Assembly: GCA_029260075.1 (NCBI GenBank)
Contig: JAJDDY010000027.1
Coordinates: 1 to 64,000 of the forward strand
Reading direction: 5' to 3'
Length of the DNA: 64,000 nt
Source of the DNA: Phycisphaerae bacterium
GTDB lineage: Bacteria; Planctomycetota; Phycisphaerae; UBA1845
Both the position numbers and the translations under genes were made by a program. Below, one piece after another: positions 8,460 to 17,300 of the stretch (positions are counted from its first letter, which is position 1; every line of letters starts with the position of its first letter). Under the pieces are notes generated by a model, which was given only the letters and a program-made list of their open reading frames with translations, was not told where the DNA came from and made no database searches.

Positions 8460-11400
8460 TCACGGACAAGGAACTGCGGTGGGCTCGTATGGGAACGGGA
8501 GCCCGCGAAACGCATCTACGGCGAGGGCAATTTCGACGACGGATATGACGCCGTCCGGAACGGCGGGATCGAGGTCGACGCGAACCTTCTTGGGCGCGGT
8601 CGGATCGCTAACGAACTTGGCGATCATGGCCACGACATCCGAAGTCACGTTGACAACGTTGTCCGGCGCGCCCCACGATTGCGTATTCAAATCAAACGTA
8701 CTCGTGATGTCCGCCCACAACGCCGTGGACACCATCAATCCGGGGGAAAGATCCGCTACGGTCAAAGGATCGCAGAACTCACCCAACACGTCGACTTGAT
8801 AACTCGCTCCGGGAACGATGGCTTCGTGGAATACGTGCAGGTCCGGAAACGCACTCCAGTCCGCCCAAACCGGATCGCACGACAGAAGGGCTCCGTAGAA
8901 GCTTTCGAACTCTGGCGTTGGATCGGCCGTCCCACCTCGCTCGCTAATGAGTCGGGGGGTACCCACCCACAGCGATAGACCATTCCAAACATCGAACGGT
9001 GCCGGAAGATCGACGAACGTAACACGGATGGCCGTGTCTCTTCCGGGGTTCGTGCCACCAATGGTAATGAAGCGATTCTTGGCGACACCGTTGGGCTCCG
9101 GCAAGACGGCGTCCGCCGGCACGCACAACGTACACACGCTGGCGCAGGGAAAGGGATCACCCACGACCGCGGACTGAACCGCCAACACGTCCGCGTCGTC
9201 GATAATTCCATCGGGAACACAACCAACCAAATCGAATTGGTTCGGTAATGAACCCGGCGGCGCGTTGCCTTGGCTCGCGTCGAAGACCGCAGCCACATCG
9301 TCAAACTGTGCGAACCCGTCTCCGGTCACGTCGCCCCACACCCACGTCGTAGCCACACTGAGGCTTGAGACGAAACCGGTACCGCCGGCCGTGCAATCAG
9401 CCCGCACATGATAAGCCGAGTTCGGGCGAAAACCGTCGCCCGTCACCATGACCGTGCCCCACTGCGCCGGGGTCAAGAACACGGCACCAACACCCACCGT
9501 GCCATCGGACTGGACGAAACCGATTACGCAATCCACCGACGGGTCGCTCGGATCACCCACCACGCTGAGCGCTACCGTTTCGACGCCCGGCGCCGGCGTG
9601 ATGGCCAAGTACCGACAACCGACGCCTGACGCATCCGGTGCGACGCATCCGCCACAACTCACGCTTGCGTCGTCGCAGGAAGCAGCATCCGGGCAGGGAT
9701 TGCCGCTGCTCACGCAGCCAACGCCGAACGTACAAACTTCCGTTCCGGTGCAAAACAGACCGTCGTCACATTCCGGCGGCGTCCCCGCCGTACACAGTTG
9801 CGCGACGCACCGTTCCGGCCCGTTGCAGAATTCGCCGTCGTCACAGTGGGCGTCCGCAAGACATTCGACAACGTCGATTGGTATGGACGGCATAATAAGA
9901 CCGGTGATGTCCAATCCGACCGTTTCACCGTCGAGCACGCGCGTGGCGCTGAATGTACCGAACTGCTCGATCAATCCCACGGTCCCAACACCAACCGATA
10001 GGGCTCGAAACTGGAGCGTCGTCACGAGCAAACCCTGAACATTCACCAGCGCGGGCACGGGCGGCGCCGAAGCTTCATACCGGGCGTTGCCGTCGAGGAA
10101 CGTGTCGTTCAGCCCATCGAGACCGGAGTCATCCAAGAATCCGGACAGGAACCAAGCGAAAGGACCGTCGTCCACGTTGCCTAAGAGTTCGAGTTTCGTT
10201 GCGTCCCACACGACAATCGCACTGATCGCACCGACGGACTCGTCCTGACCGGCACCGGATGACACGATCAGTGACACGTTCACGACATCACCCACGGCCA
10301 CGGTTCCGGACTGCGCCACGGCTACGTCAACGGCTTTGCATCGCTGCGTGACTTCGTCGCACGTTTGCCCCGTGCAAAAGTTGCTGGTGCCCACGCAAAC
10401 CCCGGCGGCGCATTGATCGCCCAGCGTGCAAAACAAAGCGTCGTCGCACATCGAGCCGTCGGGCGCGTCGTTGGTCAAACACACGCCGGCGCCATCGCAC
10501 GTGTCGGGGACCGTGCAGTCCGTCGTGGCGCCATCCCCACACGGCGAGTCGATCGGGGCCACGTTTTGCTGACACACGCCCAACCCATCGCACGTATCCG
10601 CGCCATCGCACTCAGTATCCGAAGGGTCTCCGCATGACGCACCGGGGGGCACCAGAGACCACGCCTGTGCGTCCATAGTAGACAAGCACGCCTCGCACTC
10701 GTTGCCGGGGCGCGGCGCACCTTCGGCGTGGCATTCCCCTGCGATCAAGCAGAAGGCCGCCTGCAGATCGTTCGTGCAAGCTTGAAGCGTCTCATCGCAG
10801 CCATCAGTCGTACACGTCAGGAGGTCGTCGCAATCCGGAACCGACCCACCCTGTATCTCCGTGGCGCCAGCTACGCAGACTTCAAAACCGTTACAGAACA
10901 GCCCGTCACCCGGATCGTTGGCATCGTTCGCGACGTGGGCACAATTGTTGTTGAGGTCACAAGAATCGTCGGTACAAATATTGGCGTCGTCGCAATCAGT
11001 CGGCGACGCGCACGTCACGGTGACGGACTCGGCGCTGCCCAGCGATCCGGTTACGTCCGTCACTCCGGCGGCAAGCGGATGATTATCCAACACAGTCGTG
11101 CAAATCGATCGGACGCACGCAACCATGTTGATTGCGGTCAACCCGGAAGACGACGGCAAGGCGGTGAACTGCAACGTGGTAACGAGTATGCCCGCAGGTG
11201 TAGCGGTTACCGGAAGACCGCCGAACGCGATGACCGCTTGAAAATAGGCCTCGCCATCGAGCAAACTATCATTGACCCCGCCGCCAACCGAGGGAAACCC
11301 AGCCGTTGCCCACGAGACCGCCCCCACCTCATCGTGACCAACAAGGGTCAGCGCCGTGGAATCCCACGTAAGCCCAACGCCCACAAGACCGACCGATTGA

Positions 11401-11552
11401 TCGAGGCCATCCGCGGGCACGGCGTAGACCCCGACAAACACCGTCGCACCAACGGCCACGGTCTGGCTGGTGGGGCGGAATTCGAGGTTGACCAGTCCGG
11501 CGCGCACACAGGGCGCCCATGCGCAGGCGACTGCAATGGCCAACCAGTTCAA
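8460..11552 (-). CDS. Large exported Cys-rich protein with cohesin-like and dockerin-like parts
   Basis: A 1030-residue protein with a short signal peptide (cleavage near CVRA). Two related modules resembling cohesin/carbohydrate-binding folds lie at about 22-165 and 405-560; both carry SVG, a VWD/TWD strand, an NDxxLDGxAxF segment and LVTTLQF. Between and after them are Cys-rich stretches built from repeats like CDDGLFCNGxExC and CDGADTCDGLGVC, as seen in MopE-like and other secreted planctomycete or deltaproteobacterial proteins. EF-hand-like Asp-rich dockerin segments follow near 745 (DVTGDGFAQFDDV) and at the C-terminus (DLDPAVPDGVISVVEI). It is probably cell-surface or released. The start is TTG at 11552, as an in-frame stop lies only four codons upstream. 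Function unknown. Confidence 0.78.
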   Translation of the reverse strand: MNWLAIAVACAWAPCVRAGLVNLEFRPTSQTVAVGATVFVGVYAVPADGLDQSVGLVGVGLTWDSTALTLVGHDEVGAVSWATAGFPSVGGGVNDSLLDGEAYFQAVIAFGGLPVTATPAGILVTTLQFTALPSSSGLTAINMVACVRSICTTVLDNHPLAAGVTDVTGSLGSAESVTVTCASPTDCDDANICTDDSCDLNNNCAHVANDANDPGDGLFCNGFEVCVAGATEIQGGSVPDCDDLLTCTTDGCDETLQACTNDLQAAFCLIAGECHAEGAPRPGNECEACLSTMDAQAWSLVPPGASCGDPSDTECDGADTCDGLGVCQQNVAPIDSPCGDGATTDCTVPDTCDGAGVCLTNDAPDGSMCDDALFCTLGDQCAAGVCVGTSNFCTGQTCDEVTQRCKAVDVAVAQSGTVAVGDVVNVSLIVSSGAGQDESVGAISAIVVWDATKLELLGNVDDGPFAWFLSGFLDDSGLDGLNDTFLDGNARYEASAPPVPALVNVQGLLVTTLQFRALSVGVGTVGLIEQFGTFSATRVLDGETVGLDITGLIMPSIPIDVVECLADAHCDDGEFCNGPERCVAQLCTAGTPPECDDGLFCTGTEVCTFGVGCVSSGNPCPDAASCDDASVSCGGCVAPDASGVGCRYLAITPAPGVETVALSVVGDPSDPSVDCVIGFVQSDGTVGVGAVFLTPAQWGTVMVTGDGFRPNSAYHVRADCTAGGTGFVSSLSVATTWVWGDVTGDGFAQFDDVAAVFDASQGNAPPGSLPNQFDLVGCVPDGIIDDADVLAVQSAVVGDPFPCASVCTLCVPADAVLPEPNGVAKNRFITIGGTNPGRDTAIRVTFVDLPAPFDVWNGLSLWVGTPRLISERGGTADPTPEFESFYGALLSCDPVWADWSAFPDLHVFHEAIVPGASYQVDVLGEFCDPLTVADLSPGLMVSTALWADITSTFDLNTQSWGAPDNVVNVTSDVVAMIAKFVSDPTAPKKVRVDLDPAVPDGVISVVEIALAVDAFRGLPFPYEPTAVPCP

Positions 11553-11946
11553 ATCGATGCGTCAATCCCCCGAATTGGAACTGCTCACGTGTTCCACTAT
11601 AGCGGCAAGCACGCCGTCGCTGCAATGATTTCGCAGGGGAAACGATTACGGCGAAGAGGCCGTGGCTTATCGGAGCAGGCCGCGTACGCGTGGGTTCAGC
11701 GAGTCACCCGAGTGAGGCACATCGCTGCTGCGCAACGCGCCCGGATGGCCGACAACGCAGCGTGCGCGATTGTCACCGTCCTACTGGTAAAACGAGGTGA
11801 TGGCGTGATCGGCGTCATAGAGTGGTGCTAATACAGCATCTCAAGCGAGAACGGACAGGCCAACCACACAACACCTGCTCAGAAGGGACCACCCGCATAA
11901 CCGATGCCCACGAGCACCGGACGTTCAGAGAGCGTTCCGTCGAGAA
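11553..11946. other. Spacer without recognised features
   Basis: About 390 bases separating two exported-protein genes on the minus strand. No repeat family copy, conserved frame or RNA gene was recognised. It should contain the promoter of the 1030-residue protein gene, but no clear -35/-10 pair stands out. Confidence 0.35.
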
Positions 11947-12540
11947 CTACCCACGACCGCCACGACCACCACCGGGACGTCGTCCGCCCGTGTCACCGCC
12001 GGTCGTATCAGGCGTTGTGATGTCGCCGCTTCCGGTGGTATCAGTTGGATCAGGGGTCGTAGTGTCACCGGGTGGCGGCACAACGGGATCGGCGCCCCCG
12101 GCGCTGTTGTCCGGAGCAGTGCCAGCCGTCGTATCGGTGTTGTCGGCCGAACCGTTAGCGCTACCCGTGCCGAAGAGCGACGGCAGACCCAGTTGTTCTA
12201 GGATTCGGTTTAAGACAAACCCAAGTATGTTCGCGGTAATCTGGTCCTCAAGGCTAAGCGTAGCCGTGAAGGCGGTGGTCGCGCCACTACCGTCATCTGC
12301 AGCGTCGCTGGTGTCTAGGGTCTCAGTTATCGCGTGAATCGCGCGACCGTCTTGTGCTGCCTGCTGGGCTGCGGCGATACCGGCAGAGACCATAGCGCCG
12401 GGAGCCCGCGCGCCTGCGGCGGCGTTGTTGTCCCTCGCCGTTCGGCCTAGGGCGAATGCCTGCGCCAACACTGATGGCGAGAATGATGCCAACGAACCAA
12501 GGCCAAAGACGATCGTCAAGATCAAGCGTTGCTTGCTCAT
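11947..12540 (-). CDS. Small exported protein with Gly/Arg-rich tail
   Basis: A 197-residue protein with a clear signal peptide (cleavage near SVLAQA). The middle contains Ala-rich helices and a hydrophobic segment (ITANILGFVLNRILEQLGL). The last 75 residues are low-complexity Thr/Asp/Pro/Gly sequence ending in RRPGGGRGGRG. No family is recognised. Start supported by AGGGGA 6 bases before the ATG. The hydrophobic segment might insert in a membrane or mediate oligomerisation; this is conjecture. Confidence 0.6.
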   Translation of the reverse strand: MSKQRLILTIVFGLGSLASFSPSVLAQAFALGRTARDNNAAAGARAPGAMVSAGIAAAQQAAQDGRAIHAITETLDTSDAADDGSGATTAFTATLSLEDQITANILGFVLNRILEQLGLPSLFGTGSANGSADNTDTTAGTAPDNSAGGADPVVPPPGDTTTPDPTDTTGSGDITTPDTTGGDTGGRRPGGGRGGRG

Positions 12541-12952
12541 CGTAGTTCCCCTGAGTTCAAGATACTGCGGTCCGCTCCCAATACGAAGGCACGGACCGTG
12601 TTAACGTATTATTCGGCCCACACGGCGACCGGTCCAGGGGAATTCCCGAAAATAGACAGAAAACAGCGCGCAAACCTCAAGATTATACGTTTCCGGTGCC
12701 GGAACCACACACCGCCGCACCTGGGCACCGCCGCATCCGCAACATCCCTGTCGTGCACAATTCCTTGCTCACCCCTACAGCGTGTTGAACACGGCAGGTA
12801 TCTAAGCGCGTCACCGCGAACCCGCACGCCAAAACAGGACTCGCCTCCGTCAAGAAGCGGAAGTCGCTAATGGATCACCGGCTGGAATCCGGTGCCACAC
12901 TTCTTCAACAGACCGCTGGGCCAGGTGCCGAGTAGGAATTCGCGGATCAGTA
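12541..12952. repeat. Spacer with family B element, copy 2
   Basis: The element lies at about 12778-12918. It is bounded by CAGCGTGTTGAACACGG and, read inward from the right, CAGCGGTCTGTTGAAGAAG, and contains CCGGCTGGAATCCGG. The rest of the spacer between gyrA and the small exported protein gene holds nothing recognisable. Confidence 0.65.
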
Positions 12953-15547
12953 CTACGACGACTCGCCGTCGCCGGTGTCCTCGGCCGCGTCGGAGCCGCT
13001 CGCCTCATCACCATCGCCGCCCTTGAGATCCTCAGTTTCCGATGCCAGCTTCGCGACCGCGACCACGCGATCCACATCTGCGAGACGGATGAGCCGAACA
13101 CCCTGCGTGGCCCGGCCGATTTCTCGTACCGCAGCCAGATCGGTACGCAACATCATGCCTTTGGCTGTGATCATCATGAGTTCGTCATCGTCGCTTACGG
13201 CCTTGATGGCTACGACGGCGCCGTTGCGCTCGGTCGCTTTGATGTTGATTACACCCTTGCCGCCGCGCCGGGTCTTGCGGTAGGCATCAATGTTCGTTCG
13301 TTTGCCGAACCCATTCTCGCAGACGGTCAGCACCGATTCACCGGCGTCGACGGCGATCATCGAGACGACGAGATCGTCGCCCGATAGGTTCATGCCCCGC
13401 ACGCCGCGCGCACCACGGCCCATCGCCCGCACATCAGATTCGTCGAACCGAATCGCCATCCCGCCGCCGGTACCGAGCACGATTTCGTTTTGGCCGGACG
13501 TTCGCTTGACGTTGATGAGGCTGTCGTCATCTTCGAGTGTAATTGCGATGATTCCGCTGGATCTCGGGCGACTAAACGCGGCCATCGGCGTCTTCTTGAC
13601 TATGCCCTTCTCCGTAGCGAAGAAGATAAACGACTCCTCGAACGCCTTGACCGGAAGCACGGCGCGATGGGCTTCGTCGGGCTGCATTTTCAACAGGTTG
13701 GCGATGGATCGACCGCGCGAAGTTCGACCCAGCACGGGAAGGTCGAAGACCCTGGCCCAGTAGACCCGACCTCGATCAGTGAAGAACAGCAAGTAGTCGT
13801 GGGTCGAAACGACGAACAAGTGCTCGAGCAAGTCGCCCTCTTTGGCGCTACCGCCTCGTATCCCGCGACCACCGCGACCCTGCTTTCGATAAGAATCGAC
13901 GTCGGTGCGTTTGATGTATCCGGCGCGGGAGATGGTCACTACGACCTGCTCGTCCGGAATGAGTTCTTCGATACTGAAGTCGCCGACGGCGGGGGCGATT
14001 TCCGTGAGTCGTTTGGTCGCGAATTTTTCCTTTACTTCAACAACACCCTCGCGGACAATGGCGAGCATGCGGCGTTCATCAGCGAGAATGGTCTGAAACC
14101 CGTCGATTTCCGTCACAAGCTTGCTGTACTCGTTGGCGAGCTTTTCGATTTCGAGCCCGGTCAATCGCTGGAGTTGCATAGACAAAATCGCACCGGCTTG
14201 GACGCCGGTCAGAAAGTGATCGCCCGTGCTCATGCGCATCGCGAACGCCTCCGGCAGCAGTCGGTGCAACGTGGGGTGCTCGAGCAAGCGAAGTGGACGG
14301 GCCATCAACGCGGCTTTGGCGGCCGCCGGATCTGCCGATTTCTTGATCAACTCGATGATCGCATCGATGTCGCCGAGGGCGAGAATCAGCCCTTCGAGCA
14401 AATGGGCCTTTTGCTTGGCGCGGCGCAACAAGAACGACGTACGGCGACGTATCACCTCGACGCGATGCTCCAAGTATACCGAAATAATCCGCTTGAGCGT
14501 CAGTGTGATCGGACGACGCCCGACCAACGCGATGTTCATAATGTGGTAGTTCGTTTGAAGCGGCGTGTATTGAAACAGCTGGTTCATGATCACGTCCGCG
14601 TTGGCGGACGCGCGCAGGTCGATTTCGATGCGGACAGCGTGCTTACGGTCGGAGGCGTCGTTGACCGCGGAGACGTCCTTGATCGCCCCACTCTTGACGG
14701 CGTCTGCCGTTTTCTCGGTGATCGTGCTACGTAACACGCCGTAGGGAATCTCTGTGATCACGATCGTCTGTCGATTACCGCGTTTGTCCTCGACGTGGCA
14801 GCGCCCGCGAAGCGTGATGCCTCCGCGACCGGTCGTGTAGGCGTCGACAATCCCGCGCACCCCGCATATCTGTCCGCCGGTGGGAAAGTCGGGACCGGGA
14901 ATGACTGTCATCAACTCAGCCAGCGAAACCTCGGGGTTGTCGATGCACAGCATGATGGCGTCACAAACTTCGCCGACGTTGTGCGGAGGCATATTTGTGG
15001 CCATACCCACTGCGATACCGGTCGTGCCGTTGACCAACAGGTTAGGGAACTTACCCGGAAGCACCGTGGGTTCGTGGCGCGAGTTGTCATAGTTGGGTAC
15101 GAACTCGACGGTGTCGTACTCGATGTCGTCAAGAAGCGCGACAGTGGCCGCCGCCATGCGCGCTTCGGTATATCGCATGGCCGCCGGTGGATCGCCGTCG
15201 ATCGAACCAAAGTTGCCCTGTCCGTCGATGAGTGGCGTGCGCATGTTCCAATGTTGCGCCAAGCGAACCAGCGTGGGATAGATCACGGCGTCACCGTGCG
15301 GGTGGTAGTTGCCGCTGGTATCGCCACTGATCTTCGAGCACTTCTTGGTCTGCGACCGCGGTCCGAGGTTTAGATCGTTCATGGCCACGAGAATCCGTCG
15401 CTGCGACGGTTTGAGGCCATCGCGCACGTCCGGAAGCGCTCGCGACATGATGACGCTCATCGAGTAGGTGAGGTAGGAATCCTGCATCTCCTCGATCAGC
15501 GAGTGGTCGATGATCCGGTCGTTGCCTGGTTGCTGTGAATCTTCCAT
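12953..15547 (-). CDS. gyrA: DNA gyrase subunit A
   Basis: An 864-residue type IIA topoisomerase A subunit that, with GyrB, introduces negative supercoils. The breakage-reunion domain occupies the first 500 residues, with catalytic Tyr126 in AAMRYTEARM. The C-terminal beta-pinwheel follows, with a degenerate GyrA box (QGRGGRG near 560) and a second RRGGKG blade motif, and the tail is acidic. In the quinolone-resistance region the sequence reads HPHGDAVIYP, so the positions equal to E. coli Ser83 and Asp87 are Ala87 and Pro91. No gyrB is in the window. It is divergent from the RNase D homologue. Confidence 0.95.
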   Translation of the reverse strand: MEDSQQPGNDRIIDHSLIEEMQDSYLTYSMSVIMSRALPDVRDGLKPSQRRILVAMNDLNLGPRSQTKKCSKISGDTSGNYHPHGDAVIYPTLVRLAQHWNMRTPLIDGQGNFGSIDGDPPAAMRYTEARMAAATVALLDDIEYDTVEFVPNYDNSRHEPTVLPGKFPNLLVNGTTGIAVGMATNMPPHNVGEVCDAIMLCIDNPEVSLAELMTVIPGPDFPTGGQICGVRGIVDAYTTGRGGITLRGRCHVEDKRGNRQTIVITEIPYGVLRSTITEKTADAVKSGAIKDVSAVNDASDRKHAVRIEIDLRASANADVIMNQLFQYTPLQTNYHIMNIALVGRRPITLTLKRIISVYLEHRVEVIRRRTSFLLRRAKQKAHLLEGLILALGDIDAIIELIKKSADPAAAKAALMARPLRLLEHPTLHRLLPEAFAMRMSTGDHFLTGVQAGAILSMQLQRLTGLEIEKLANEYSKLVTEIDGFQTILADERRMLAIVREGVVEVKEKFATKRLTEIAPAVGDFSIEELIPDEQVVVTISRAGYIKRTDVDSYRKQGRGGRGIRGGSAKEGDLLEHLFVVSTHDYLLFFTDRGRVYWARVFDLPVLGRTSRGRSIANLLKMQPDEAHRAVLPVKAFEESFIFFATEKGIVKKTPMAAFSRPRSSGIIAITLEDDDSLINVKRTSGQNEIVLGTGGGMAIRFDESDVRAMGRGARGVRGMNLSGDDLVVSMIAVDAGESVLTVCENGFGKRTNIDAYRKTRRGGKGVINIKATERNGAVVAIKAVSDDDELMMITAKGMMLRTDLAAVREIGRATQGVRLIRLADVDRVVAVAKLASETEDLKGGDGDEASGSDAAEDTGDGESS

Positions 15548-15878
15548 GAAACTCCTCGTCGAACAAACGGCCTCGGGGCACGTCTAGCGAGCGTAAACAA
15601 GCTGAATTATATACCGTACGCATCATCCGGCCAAGCGACGATGCAGAGATCGCCCGATGTTGTGCGTGGATTTGTCCGATGCAATAAGAACCGTATGCGG
15701 GTATGATCGCTGCGGTCGAGGCTCGCGGTCCGCCCGGTTGGGAGACCGACGCGATGGTGGCCTTGCGCGTGTCGCGCCATTTATCGGATAACAATCCGAA
15801 CCGGGTTCATCCATCCGCAAGCGGACGTGCCCCGTCGAAACATAACCAAGGCGTCAGACGGATATCAGGGAGGCCCAT
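15548..15878. promoter_or_regulatory. Divergent spacer between gyrA and RNase D homologue
   Basis: About 330 bases that must hold the promoters of both divergent genes. No convincing -35/-10 pair, repeat copy or operator was identified. GGGAGG at about 15870 is the ribosome binding site of the rightward gene. Confidence 0.35.
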
Positions 15879-15881
15879 TTG

Positions 15882-17132
15882 GTGGTCCAACGACCCGATC
15901 GACACAAAGTCACAAGTATTGAGTCACAAGAGCAGATTGACCAGTTGGCTCTTGAATGTCGCGAGAATGGCCGATTCGCGTTCGATACGGAATTCGTCAT
16001 GGAGGAGAGCTTCATCCCGGAACTCTGCCTCGTCCAGATTGCCACCGACAAGACCGTGGCGATCATCGACCCCCTACTTGACCTGAACTTGACGCCCATC
16101 ATCGACTTGGTGTGCGATGAAGAAGTCGAGACCGTGGTACACGCCGGGCGAGAGGATCTCGCGATCTGCGTCCAGCGATCCGACCGGGCGCCCCGCCGAA
16201 TCTACGACGTTCAGATCGCCGCCGGGTTCACGGGGAACAACTACCCGTTAAGCCTGCAAAAATTGGTCCAGCTTTCGGTCGGCGTCCGGCTCCACAAATC
16301 CAAGACGTTGACCGACTGGCGACGACGCCCCCTGACCGAAGACCAAATCCGCTACGGCGCCGACGACGTCCGGTACTTGCTGGCGATACGCGACCGCGTC
16401 GAGGAGCGACTCAAGTCGAGGAACCGACTGGATTGGGTCGCCGAAGAAATGACCCGGTTTGAGGAGATGTCCTACTACCGGATGGAGCAAGTCGAAAAAC
16501 TCTCGCGTATCAAAGGATCCGGATCACTCGAGGGTGCGCACTTGGCCGTACTGCGCGACTTACTCGCGTGGCGAGAAACGATGGCCCAACAATTGAATCG
16601 ACCGATGCGCGGAGTACTCAAGGACCACCTGCTCGTTGAAATCGCCAAACACGGCGTCGACAAACCCGACGATGTTCGCCATTTGCGGGGCATGAACCTG
16701 AGCGACCGACACATTCGAAGCCTGTGCGAGGTCGTCCGCATTGCGCTCGCTTCACCCAGCGAGCAATGGCCCGCCGCAACACCACGCATCACCGAATCGC
16801 CGGGGGAAGCAATTCTCGTCCCGTTCGTCACCGGCATCATCCGAAGCTATTGCGCGAAACACGATTTGGCCTATGGGCTGGTCGCCGCCAAGAAATCAAT
16901 CGGGCAACTCGTTAGACATTTCACGCACAAGAAGTCGGAAGACGATGCGCCCGTGGAACTGCTTTGTGGATGGCGCGGGCAAACGATTGGGCTTGTTCTG
17001 CAGCGGTTGTTCGACGGCGAGGTCTACCTTCGCCTCACCAAACGCAATGGCAGCGATGCGGTGCACATCACAACGCAGGACAACATTTCCCCGACCGTCA
17101 GCAACGCCGCGCACCAAGCTGCCAGCGACTGA
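15882..17132 (+). CDS. rnd: Ribonuclease D-like 3'-5' exoribonuclease
   Basis: A 416-residue DEDDy exonuclease. RNase D trims the 3' ends of tRNA precursors and other small RNAs. The three exonuclease motifs are present: FDTEFV (Exo I), VHAGREDL (Exo II) and YGADDVRYL (Exo III, with the Tyr class residue). HRDC-type helical domains follow from about 205 to 290 (LRDLLAWRETMAQQLNRP, then LVEIAKHGVD) and further into the C-terminal half, although the second is weak. The start is GTG at 15882, 8 bases after GGGAGG; TTG at 15879 is nearly as good. Confidence 0.88.
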   Translation: MVQRPDRHKVTSIESQEQIDQLALECRENGRFAFDTEFVMEESFIPELCLVQIATDKTVAIIDPLLDLNLTPIIDLVCDEEVETVVHAGREDLAICVQRSDRAPRRIYDVQIAAGFTGNNYPLSLQKLVQLSVGVRLHKSKTLTDWRRRPLTEDQIRYGADDVRYLLAIRDRVEERLKSRNRLDWVAEEMTRFEEMSYYRMEQVEKLSRIKGSGSLEGAHLAVLRDLLAWRETMAQQLNRPMRGVLKDHLLVEIAKHGVDKPDDVRHLRGMNLSDRHIRSLCEVVRIALASPSEQWPAATPRITESPGEAILVPFVTGIIRSYCAKHDLAYGLVAAKKSIGQLVRHFTHKKSEDDAPVELLCGWRGQTIGLVLQRLFDGEVYLRLTKRNGSDAVHITTQDNISPTVSNAAHQAASD

Positions 17133-17144
17133 CCGCCGATGCAA

Positions 17145-17284
17145 GTGCTCTGTCATACATCGATTGAAGGGCTTACCGAGCCGCGCCCGTAAGGAAGCGG
17201 GCGTTCGAAAGCCGGTGCGACAGCTTGAAAACACTCCCTCACGGTCGCGGCTCAGTCGACCGGTCATCCGGCGTGGACAGCGCG
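17145..17284. repeat. Family A palindromic element, copy 4
   Basis: Starts GTGCTCTGTCATACATCG. The inner arms are GAGCCGCGCCCGTAAGGAAG and CACTCCCTCACGGTCGCGGC. The right end read inward is GCGCTGTCCACGCCGG. It fills the gap between two convergent genes and may act as a bidirectional transcription end by its fold. Confidence 0.75.
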
Positions 17285-17300
17285 CGGCGACGATAGGGAA

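Noticed and set aside
10728-11831. 367-codon plus-strand frame opposite the Cys-rich protein gene
   Set aside because: Opposite to a gene with signal peptide and clear modules; product shows no known motif.
13490-14734. 414-codon plus-strand frame inside gyrA
   Set aside because: Antisense to an unmistakable gyrA; no ribosome binding site or homology; typical of high-G+C antisense frames.
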